From Rheum nobile (lineage: Eukaryota > Streptophyta > Magnoliopsida > Caryophyllales > Polygonaceae): DNA of 64,000 bases. The position numbers and the translations under genes are program-made. Shown one piece after another: positions 35,278 to 45,400 of the stretch. Under the pieces are notes generated by a model. That model had not been told where the DNA came from, did no database searches, and saw only the letters and a program-made list of their open reading frames with translations. Within the stretch, counting starts at the first letter, position 1, and every line of letters begins with the position of its first letter. Where the stretch lies: assembly GCA_027886185.1 (NCBI GenBank), contig WOAB01000725.1, positions 62,001-126,000 of the forward strand. Reading direction: 5' to 3'.

Positions 35278-37012
35278 AAACTGCCATAGCATGGGAAAGA
35301 GAAGCAAAATACTCTCTTTTTGAAGGAGTACGAGTCCACGATTCTATCACTATCAAAACATAATCGTTGGACCAACTTGGTTTTTGTCTACCTTTGGATG
35401 ATCTCTTGACATCTACTGGAGATGGAGCTACTAGAGGTGAGACTGGATCACCATGTTGTCCTAGTAAAGAAGTCAATTCTGCTTCAATCCTCACTAGTGG
35501 TGGAAAAATAATCAAAGGATCCTCGTCCTCTTCAGGTTCAATATTTAGAGTAGGAAACAAGCCGGAAGAAAGATGACATGAAGACTTTTGCTACATGGAC
35601 TTAAAAGGAAATTGATTGTCATGGAATACTATATCACGATTATGATACATCTCTTTAGTGTCTAAATCATAGAGCATATAGCCTTTTTGCTAACTGGGAT
35701 ACCCAAGCAACACATTTCTTCTTACATTTGCATCAAACTTGTCATGCCCCCTCTTTCGTGCATCTCTATAACACAAACATACCGTAACTCTGTGATTCTC
35801 ATACTGAGGCAACTTGTGAAACAACACTTCAAAAGGTGTTCTCCAACCAATACGTACAAAAGTCATATTATTAACTAAATAAGTTGTTGCCAATACACAC
35901 TCTCCCAAAAATTATGTAGGAAGATTAACATGAAGTATGAGTGATCTTGTTGTCTCAATGAGGTGCCTATGTTTTCTCTCAACAACTCCATTCTACTGAG
36001 GCCTATATGGCATTGACCTCTGACATATAATTCCCATACTTGACAAATATCTCTTCATCTCTTCATTAAACAACTCAGAACCACTGCCAGATTTTATTCC
36101 CTTAGGCATCACCCCAAATTAATTATGAACCATAACTATAAAGCTCTTAACAACATTTACAACCAGTTGTTTGTTGTGCATGAGATAAGTCCGAGTAGTC
36201 GTACATAGCTCATCTACTATGGTATATAAGTAATGCTCTCCGATTAAACTTGCAATGTGGTATGGACTCCATAAATCCATGTGCAACAAGTCAAAACATG
36301 CAGTAGATTTGAGCACACTAAGTTGAAAGGGAGAAGATGCATTTTTGACATTCTACAACTGTCACAAAAATTGTCTATCACCTTCTCAGTCTTACATCCT
36401 AGCAAATGCTTCAATATAGAAAATGATATATGACCTAATCTATCATAAATAACATGATTACTATCTTTAACACTACAAGAGTAGCATGTTTTATTGTAAA
36501 TAGAAAATTTATTCTCTTGTGCTTGCAGCCTCTATAAGAATTATGTATCCTTTCTAACAACAATGATTGACTTACTCTAATAGTCATGTAAAGCACAATG
36601 AGACGCATCAAAGAAAGCCATCAAGTTCTTCATAACAATCATACTCACAAATAGTATATAAAAATTTGAAATTTGTAAGATGCAACACATCTTGTATCAC
36701 AAAACCTCGACTAATGATCACATCTTCACACTACACAACACAAACATTGTTCCATCAAGCAATTTAACAAAAAATAGGCAGTCCTAACTTCTTCACATTA
36801 ATAAGTAAATCATAATATGGTGTCATGTGATTTGTGACGCCTGTATATAATATCCACTCATGCTTGTTGAACTTATGAGAAGCTAAATTAATCTAAAAAC
36901 TACTTGTAAAATTTGCAACTTAAGGCATCACCATCTCTCCCTTGATAACTTTCATCATCTCTTGCCACACAGCCTAAACAAAATCAGGATCCAATTGACT
37001 GTATTTCCCAAA
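35278..37012 (-). pseudogene. Copia C pol: protease and integrase
   Basis: The minus strand gives a protease-like start (WILYTGVTNHMTPYY, with the catalytic Asp changed to Tyr). It continues with decayed pre-integrase sequence (RLGHISFSIL), integrase start (CFDLLHMDLWSPY, 36316-36119) and the later integrase/connection region (LGYPS end of frame 35908-35690, with WGECV-like MGECV and TPFEVLFHKLP). A Ser/Pro-rich linker runs up to 35278. Many stops and frame changes. Confidence 0.8.
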
Positions 37013-37084
37013 TTGTGATCCCTCCTGTGTGGTGTGAATTATTGTCCTCTGGAAGGCTCGAGCCTTAAAAGCATCAGCCCATGC

Positions 37085-37150
37085 CAACACGAGGACTTCC
37101 CAAGAGGTCACCCATCCTGAAACTACTCTCGTCCTAACACGCTTAACTTC
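37085..37150 (-). ncRNA. 5S rRNA-derived 3' half inside the Cassandra-like LTR
   Basis: The minus strand carries the conserved box A (AAGTTAAGCGTG, about 37139-37149), the intermediate element region, and box C (GGATGGGTGACC), followed by TGGGAAGTCCTCGTGTTGG. All match plant 5S rRNA with few changes. The 5' half of 5S is absent as such. It is not a 5S gene of an rDNA array: it lies within an LTR and is embedded in copia sequence. Confidence 0.85.
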
Positions 37151-37161
37151 ATAGTTCTTTG

Positions 37162-40100
37162 TGAAATATCCCAAATAAGTTGATAATGGCAAAATGGTAA
37201 ATTAATTAAGGATTTGCTTATATAGGGAGAAATGGAAAAATTTGGGGGATTTAATCCCTAATTGTGGTCGGTTGCCTCTCTCACTCGTTGCTCTCTCTCT
37301 CTCCCGTGTGAGTTCTCCAACCGAACAGCTCCCTTCTCCTTCTCCGGTGAGTTCGCTCCTTCTCCTGTGCCAGCCGAAGTCGTTTCTCCTCCAGCGAGCC
37401 CGACTCGGACACCACTCCGCTTCTCCTCCTCCCCTGTTGTCCGCTGCTGGCTGCTGTCCACTGCTGTGCTGTTGCCCTATCTGCGACGTCTCAGGAGAAT
37501 GGTAATAACTGTTTGCTCACTCATTATTTGGGTCTGAAATTTTGAGGACGTAAAATAGACTCGTATATCTAACTCCTCGAGTTGGAATCATTGCATTTGG
37601 GGTCCTGAGCAGGGAGAACGAAATTTTCTAAGTCGGAGTTGTTGGGCGAAATTGCTGCTGTTCGTGGCTGCTGCGTGCTGCTGCTTTGCTGATGCTGAAG
37701 CTCTGCTGTGTTCCGGCGACGAGGGAACCAATCCGGTAGCAGTGGCTTGGTTGACGACAAGGTAAGGTGCTTCAATCATTTTTTTGTGAAGTTCAGAACG
37801 TGGCTAAACATGTATATATGTGACCGAGCTGTTTGGGATTTGGACTGAATTCATTGATTTGTTTGCTGAATTTGTAGGATTGAGCAGCAAACTTGATTTT
37901 TGGAGTATTTGGAATTGGGTTAATTTTGTGTGTGGGTTGCTGAGATTGGAAGTTTAAGGAATGATTTAGGGTTTGAATTGGGGGTTTATTAGTTGTGGAT
38001 TTGTATGAGTTAATTAACGTCAGGGATTTGCTCGGATTGATTTTGCAGGTTCATTCGGGTTGATTGGAGATCTCTGGGGTCATTGTGGTTCGACTTGAGG
38101 CAAGAGGATTGCTAACTTTATATAATTTTTATAAATTGATTTATGCCTAGTGTTTCATAATTAATTTTATCATTTTTTTGAGCGATTTAAATTGGATTAA
38201 TTGACTATATAGATACTTGGTTGAAAATGGGTGTGTGTGCGTGTGTTAGTATTTTGTCTCGTATCGTGTTGAATAAATGTTGACGTGGTAGTCAATTGTG
38301 ACTAAATGTGATTGATTGTTGTTGATAGTGTTTGTTGACACTTGTGTGTGTGTGTTGGGTTGTGTATGTCGACACCTGTGTGTGTTGGCGGTTGTGTGTT
38401 AAATTGTGTGCGTGCTGGCAATTGTATGCTGGGATTGTGCGTTTGTGTGTGAATGTGTATATGCTGGGGTTGACTTATGTGGATTGATTGTTGTTGTTTG
38501 ATTGTGGCAGATTGATTGTTATGGATTGATTGTTATGGATTGATTGTTGTGGATTGATTGGATTATTGAATTTAAAGTTGCTTGGTGGATTATATATATG
38601 TGTGAATATGTGTTAATCGTTGTCGTGTGTAATAATTGATTGGGTGTCGGTGTGGTGATGGATTGTTGTTAATTCAGAGTCAAAGGGTCAGGTGATGATA
38701 GTCTCACCAAACCGCGTAGGGTGCACGCCTACGTCGTTAAGGGCCAAGGGTTGGATGGTGAAAGTCTCATCCGGAAAGTGTGTGTTGATTGTCTCACCCG
38801 GTGATGTGGTGGTGGAGACGGAGGTTGGATTGGAGGTGTTGGTGGTTGTGTGTGTTGATTGTCTCACCCGGTGATGTGGTGGTGGAGACGGAGGTTGGAT
38901 TGGAGGTGTTGGTGGTTGTGTGTGTTGATTGCCTCACTCGGTGATGTGGTGGTGGAGACGGAGGTTGGATTGGAGGTGTTAGTGGTTGTGTGTGTTGGTT
39001 ATGTGTTGAATGTTGGTTGTGTACTTGATTAAGTGATTGTGTTAATGATATTGGTTGTGTACCTGAATACGTGGATTTGTGATGAATGTTGATTATGTAC
39101 TTGATTAAGTGGTTGTGTTGGTAATTTGGTTGTATGTTTGATAATTGGTTTATGTTGGACGTTGATTGTTATTAGTTGTGGTTGTGGGTCATTGTTGGCC
39201 ATTGGTTGTGATTGTGAATTTCGTGTGTTATATTGTTAATTGTAACTAGTCAAAGTTGTGAATCTCTGTTGATGTGGATGCTGGTATTAGCTAGTTTCGG
39301 ATAAAAGGGTATGTTGATTGATTATGAAGGTCAATTGTGTGGATGTTGTGAAGGTTGGTTTCCCATCTTGAGGGTGTGGGCCACATGGTTTGAATTTGAG
39401 TGTATGAGTTACAGTCTATGTTAACGAACAGGCGGCACCAGAAGGGTGGCTGACCTGGATCGTTATTTTGTTATGTTTATATGTGATGATTATCTCGTTG
39501 ATGCTTATGTGTTTGTCGATGTGAAGGTTAATTGATTTTGTTGTGTTAGTGCAGTAGTGAGTTCAGTATAATTGGTTAGCTTTGGTTGTAAGTCAGTAGT
39601 AAGAGATGTGTATGTGCATAGAGTTGTTGATTGAGGTATTAGTAATAGAGAGAAGGATGGATTGGACGTGTCAGTGAAGTTGGATTGGATCGTTTTATTC
39701 GTTTATGCTTGTGATGAGTTTGAGGATGGATTGATTGAGGTTAGTATAGTGAAGAGTTTGATAAGGATGTGTAATGAATGGTATGTGATAGTGTGTGTAT
39801 ATGTTTTGTCGTGTGGTTGGTATTGGTTGGTTGATGTGATAATGGTATAGTATGATATATATATGTATATATATTGTGTGGCGTGTTGTCATTGTTGTGA
39901 GTTGATTGGTGATATATGTATGTGTTTTGAACTGTTTTGGCTTGAGGAGTTTTTCCAGTCTTTCGAGAGACTGACCAACTTTGGTTTACGTGCCGCGATT
40001 GGCTGGGGTATCGGGTCTCCCAGTCAATCAGGCTTTGCAGGTTTGCAGCAACAAGCGGGTTCTGGATCACAGATGTGTCTTCACAGTTAAAGATTTAGTT

Positions 40101-40321
40101 TGCATTAGATTTGAAAATATTGTATTCGCTTCCGTTGTTTTGGATATAAATTGATGTATTAAACTAGATGGCAGGTTTAAGTGTTGATTAAAATCTTGAG
40201 TAGGGATTTTAATATTGTTGATTTTATGTATTGGAAGAGTTTTGGATTTCTTTTCTTTTAAAACCGCCTTATAGTCCTTCGGGACTATGGCACTGTAGCA
40301 CCTCTGGCCCGGGGTGTTACA
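37162..40321 (+). mobile_element. Solo LTR of a gypsy-like element, 3160 bp
   Basis: It starts TGAAATATCCC, ends GGGGTGTTACA, and is flanked by CTTTG on both sides (37157-37161 and 40322-40326), a perfect 5-bp target duplication. A TATA-like TATATAGGG lies at about 37219. The body is GT-rich. Its 3' part (TTTACGTGCCGCG ... TGTAGCACCTCTGG) is closely similar to the end of the LTR at 54616-59883. It lies about 12 bases upstream of the 5S box A of the Cassandra-like LTR. Confidence 0.9.
38779..38983. repeat. 68-bp minisatellite in the solo LTR, three units
   Basis: Three near-identical units with GATTGTCTCACCCGGTGATG and GGTGGTGGAGACGGAGG, starting at about 38779, 38847 and 38915. The related LTR at 58020-58100 has a single unit, so the expansion is specific to this copy. 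Confidence 0.85.
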
Positions 40322-40429
40322 CTTTGTCCTCTCTTGAACTATGTAAATGAAGAGCTCTTGTTAACATGGGTAGCACTTCAATCCTTATAAACCAATCTCA
40401 AGTCCGAGTGTTACATCCTCTTCCAACCT

Positions 40430-41384
40430 GAGATGTTGTCTTGGTTGAAGATCATGTCATTCTCTTGTTTTTCTTTCCCTTGTACCAATCAGGGTTTCCA
40501 ACTACTTCAAAGCATTCCTCTCGTGTCCAATTTTGTTACAATTACTACACACCTTCCTTTCCCCTCGTTTAACTTTGCTCGAATATCTCCTCTCTGGCAC
40601 ACTACTCCTTTGGTTACTGCTTCATTGACCATTGTAACAAACCATGAATACAGTAGAAGCTGGGATAGAATTAGCTATATGCTTTTGTTTCTCTACTTGC
40701 ATCACATTTGTAATATGCCTTGTTTACACTAGGCAACAAATTTAATAGCCAAAATATGTTTTCTAACAACATCATAATCATTTTTTAGGTTTGCAAGAAA
40801 CAACATCAACTTATCAAGGTTTTCTAGTTCCTGAACTCTAGAAAGGACCAACAAATACATTTTTCTTGAGAAATGCAATTGCAAGTAGGAGTCCCATTCA
40901 TGACCTACAATTTATCCCCATCAATTTTCGACTTAGAACAAAATACAATCAGTGACATGCTACCTTGCATAGTGCGCATCACCTCCTGCTTCATCTGAAA
41001 CACCATTAGTGCATTGCTCTGGTTGTACTTCTCTAGTATCTCCATCCAGAGTTCCTTAGTCGATCTTGTGTAAACAAAGTGCTTGACTTTTGGAGTCATG
41101 AAACTCAACAACCAACAAGATACCATTCCATCAGCTCGAGTCCACCTCGAAAAGTCATGTGAATCTTCCTCCGACTTCTCAATTGATCCATCAAGAAATC
41201 CGAGTGCCATCCAAATTTGTCTACTACATGCGAAAAAATTTCCTCCATCAAATTCCATACTAGTGAGCAGAGTTCCTGGATTGTCTAAATTCTCCAAGTT
41301 TAGTGGATCATCTTGTGAATTGTTGTGATTTTGAGCAATCTGTGCAAACTGAGCAATCAATTGTTGACTTGCTTCTTCCACCAT
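40430..41384 (-). pseudogene. Copia C gag
   Basis: The minus frame 41384-40905 is a copia Gag (UBN2-like) domain: MALGFLDGSIE, WTRADGMVSCWLLSFM, TKELWMEILEKYNQS. Further left, in broken frames, is a zinc knuckle CSNCNKIGHERN that has lost its last Cys, just before the Cassandra insertion. The open part starts about 140 bases after the primer-binding site. Confidence 0.8.
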
Positions 41385-41516
41385 TTTCAGATCTTCTTAG
41401 GATTATATAAAAGAAACCTAGGTAATCAAATTCCTCACTTTTCACCTCGCTCACTTTGATCTATGGAAAATGAAGAACAACAACTCTTTTCTCACTCGGT
41501 TGAAGCTAGAACATGC

Positions 41517-41528
41517 GCTTTGTTACCA
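41517..41528 (-). other. Decayed primer-binding site of copia C
   Basis: The minus strand reads TGGTAACAAAGC, two or three changes from the tRNA-Met complement TGGTATCAGAGC, next to the 5' LTR. Confidence 0.6.
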
Positions 41529-41536
41529 TCTAAAAA

Positions 41537-41749
41537 TGTGGTTGAATGAGGAATCTAATCAAGCATGATCGAGAAACAAAGATACGTGATTTTGGAAATT
41601 TTCCACATTCGATCATATTCTTAATTAGCTACTGATGAGCTTATATACAAGAGAGATAAGTAGTTAGTTGAGTCAAGCAACTAACTGTGCCTGACTAGAG
41701 TTAACAAACTCTAGTTAACTCTAACCACCTCGACGCCAAGTAACTAACA
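41537..41749 (-). mobile_element. 5' LTR of copia C (213 bp)
   Basis: The minus strand starts TGTTAGTTACTTGG and ends CAACCACA, a few bases before the primer-binding site. It contains a short TATATAAG box (about 41648). No second copy is found in the window. Confidence 0.6.
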
Positions 41750-42450
41750 ATAAAATAACTCTCTATAACTACCAAAAAAGTCACAATATCCAATTGAAGA
41801 AGACCCAACTACAATTGAACAAAAAATACGTTCCACTAAACAAATGTGATCAAACTTGAAAGCTTGGGTTCTATCTGGGCTTGTTCTTGGTACAACCAAG
41901 CAAGGGTTCACTCAAGGGCTCGACGGGTTGCTCCTGGCTCGGGAAGAAGGTTGGGGTCGACTTCCAGCTCTAAGGTGTGCAAAATCGACGGTTGTTGGGA
42001 GAAGTTGCTTCCTCGAGGTCCTTATATGGTGGATTGTAGAGAGATAGAGAAGAAGATAAACCATAAGGTTTTTTTTGCTAAACCTATTCAAGTAAATTTA
42101 AATACAAAACATGCCACTAAACTGGTAAATAATACAACGTGAAAAGGGTATTTTGGTCATTTCACGCATTGTAACAAAAAAACTGACGGATACGGCTCGT
42201 ACGCGTGTGATCAATTGTTAACGAAATGACTTTAATGTGTGGTTTAATATATATTAGATCTATAGAGGGTGATTATGAGTAAAGTAGCCTATATAACGGA
42301 TGGTTTCATGCAATTTTTTCATTCATAAATTAGATAATATAATTTTTTTTGTAAACCTATCACCCCTAGTTTTATATACTCTTTTTCTATTTTGTTTCAA
42401 GTACAAGGTCTCCCTTACATGTGGTATATGACTCGCGTTGACCCAATAAA
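41750..42450. other. Intergenic DNA, no gene recognised
   Basis: No supported gene. A small inverted pair (AGGGTGAT at about 42267 and ATCACCCC at about 42358) and the word AAAGTAGCCTATA (42281-42293), which recurs inverted beyond the satellite, are the only structures seen. Confidence 0.5.
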
Positions 42451-45400
42451 ATCTATATATATTTAAAAGTTAGCATTCTAGGTCATTGAATGCTAACTTT
42501 TAAAGATGAATTAGTTTTTATTTTCATTTCATGCCTTATTTATTTAGCACAAAATTTAAACAATTTCTCAAATCCAAAAAGTACTAAAGTGATAATTTCA
42601 TATATTAACAATTATATTTAATCTATAATCGTCTATATAATATACAAAGTTTTTGATTAACAATTATATACAATTACTACATATTAATCAATTAAAAAGT
42701 TATCATTTTCATATCGTTGTATAACTCTTATATCTTCATCTTAAATTTTTAACATAGTTCAATTTATATTTCTATTAAGCATGACAAACAACCATCTATA
42801 TATATTTAAAATTTAGCATTCTAGGTCATTGAATGCTAACTTTTAAAGATGAATTAGTTTTTATTTTCATTCCGTGGCTTATTTATTTAGCACAAAATTT
42901 AAACAATTTCTCAAATCCAAAAAGTACTAAAGTGACAATTTCATATACTAACAATTATATTTAATCTATAATCGTCTATATAATATACAAAGTTTTTGAT
43001 TCACAATTATATACAATTACTATATATTAATCAATTAAAAAGTCCTCATTTTCATATCGTTGTATAACTCTTATATCTCCACGTTAAATTTTCAACATAG
43101 TTCAATTTATATTTCTATTAAGCATGAAAAACAACCATCTATATATATTTAAAAGTTAGCATTCTAGGTCATTGAATGCTAACTTTTAAAGATGAATTAG
43201 TTTTTATTTTCATTTCATGCCTTATTTATTTAGCACAAAATTTAAACAATTTCTCAAATCCAAAAAGTACTAAAGTGACAATTTCATATATTAACAATTA
43301 TATTTAATCTATAATCGTCTATATAATATACAAAGTTTTTGATTAACAATTATATACAATTACTACATATTAATCAATTAAAAAGTCATCATTTTCATAT
43401 CGTTGTATAACTCTTATATCTTCATCTTAAATTTTCAACATATTTCAATTTATATTTCTATTAAGCATGACAAACAACCATCTATATATATTTAAAAGTT
43501 AGCATTCTGGGTCATTGAATGCTAACTTTTAAAGATGAATTAGTTTTTATTTTCATTCCGTGGCTTATTTATTTAGCACAAAATTTAAACAATTTCTCAA
43601 ATCCAAAAAGTACTAAAGTGACAATTTCATATATTAACAATTATATTTAATCTATAATCGTCTATATAATATACAAAGTTTTTGATTCACAATTATATAC
43701 AATTACTACATATTAATCAATTAAAAAGTCCTCATTTTCATATCGTTGTATAACTCTTATATCTCCACGTTAAATTTTCAACATAGTTCAATTTATATTT
43801 CTATTAAGCATGAAAAACAACCATCTATATATATTTAAAAGTTAGCATTCTAGGTCATTGAATGTTACTTTTAAAGATGAATTAGTTTTTATTTTCATTT
43901 CATGCCTTATTTATTTAGTACAAAATTTAAACAATTTCTCAAATCCAAAAAGTACTAAAGTGACAATTTCATATATTAACAATTTTATTTAATCTATAAT
44001 CGTCTATATAATATACAAAGTTTTTGATTCACAATTATATACAATTACTACATATTAATCAATTAAAAAGTCCTCATTTTCATATCGTTTTATAACTCAT
44101 ATATCTTCACGTTAAATTTTCAACATAGTTCAATTTATATTTTTTTAAGCATGAAAAACAACGATCTATATATATTTAAAAGTTAGCATTCTAGGTCATT
44201 GAATGCTAACTTTTAAAGATGAATTAGTTTTTATTTTCATTTCATGCCTTATTTATTTAGCACAAAATTTAAACAATTTATCAAATCCAAAAAGTACTAA
44301 AGTGACAATTCCATATATTAACTATTATACTTAATCTATAATCGTCTATATAATATACAAAGTTTTTGATTCACAATTATATACAATTACTACATATTAA
44401 TCAATTAAAAAGTCCTCATTTTCATATCGTTGTATAACTCTTATATCTTCACGTTAAATTTTCAACATAGTTCAATTTATAATTCTATTAAGCATGAAAA
44501 ACAACCATCTATATATATTTAAAAGTTAGCATTCTAGGTCATTGAATGATAACTTTTAAAGATGAATTAGTTTTTATTTTCATTTCGTGCCTTATTTATT
44601 TAGCACAAAATTTAAACAATTTATCAAATCCAAAAAGTACTAAAGTGACAATTTCATATATTAACAATTATATTTAATCTATAATCGTCTATATAATAAA
44701 CAAAGTTTTTGATTCACAATTATATAAAATTACTACATATTAATCAATTAAAAAGTCATCATTTTCATATCGTTGTATAACTCTTATATCTTCACGTTAA
44801 ATTTTCAACATAGTTCAATTTATATTTCTATTAAGCATGAAAAACAACCATCTATATATATTTAAAAGTTAGCATTCTAGGTCATTGAATGCTAACTTTT
44901 AAAGATGAATTAGTTTTTATTTTCATTTCATGCCTTATTTATTTAGCACAAAATTTAAACAATTTCTCAAATCCAAAAAGTACTAAAGTGACAATTTCAT
45001 ATATTAACAATTATATTTAATCTATAATCGTCTATATAATATACAAAGTTTTTGATTCACAATTATATACAATTACTACATATTAATCAATTAAAAAGTC
45101 TTCATTTTCATATCGTTGTATAACTCTTATATCTTCACGTTACATTTTTAACATAGTTCAATTTATATTTCTATTAAGCATGAAAAACAACCATCTATAT
45201 ATATTTAAAAGTTAGTATTCTAGGTCATTGAATGCTAACTTTTAAAGATGAATTAGTTTTTATTTTCATTTCATGCCTTATTTATTTAGCACAAAATTTA
45301 AACAATTTCTCAAATCCAAAAAGTACTAAAGTGACAATTTCATATATTAACAATTATATTTAATCTATAATCGTCTATATAATATACAAAGTTTTTGATT

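Larger units (their letters stand above)
37026..40415 (-). mobile_element. Cassandra-like LTR with 5S rRNA sequence, interrupted
   Basis: The minus strand starts TGTAACACTCGGACTTGAG at 40415, runs to 40327, is interrupted by a gypsy solo LTR, and resumes at 37161 with CAAAGAACTATGAAG. It leads straight into 5S-derived sequence (37150-37085) and ends near 37026. Without the insert it is about 230-240 bp. This arrangement is that of Cassandra, a terminal-repeat retrotransposon in miniature whose LTRs carry 5S rRNA sequence. It sits in copia C just after a gag zinc knuckle. The outer left end and its target duplication are not clean (flanks TCCTC and CCTCC). Confidence 0.7.
14523..41749 (-). mobile_element. 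Copia C: old Ty1/copia element broken by nested insertions
   Basis: Reading leftwards on the minus strand the pieces come in normal copia order. They are: 5' LTR (41537-41749), primer-binding site, gag (41384-40430), protease and integrase (about 37010-35278), RT start (28218-28044), RT middle (27436-27200), and RT end with RNase H (15614-14523). Gaps between pieces are filled exactly by other elements with their own termini. For D and B the target duplication sits at the join and the copia reading frame resumes in phase across the excised insert. The 3' LTR is not found left of 14523. All pieces have many stops, so it is the oldest layer of the nest. Confidence 0.8.

Noticed and set aside
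37085..37150. A functional 5S rRNA gene
   Set aside because: Only the 3' half is present, within an LTR and surrounded by copia sequence; no tandem 5S array.
37242..37537. Open frames of 87-91 codons as a host gene
   Set aside because: They lie in the C/T-rich leader region of a solo LTR with proven ends and show no domain.
39662..40090. Frames on both strands in the GT-rich part of the solo LTR
   Set aside because: Low-complexity composition with no motif; the similar LTR at 59415-59627 shows the same artefact.
41846..42142. Frames of 98 and 63 codons left of the satellite
   Set aside because: Two overlapping frames of the same DNA, no recognised motif, no promoter or partner.
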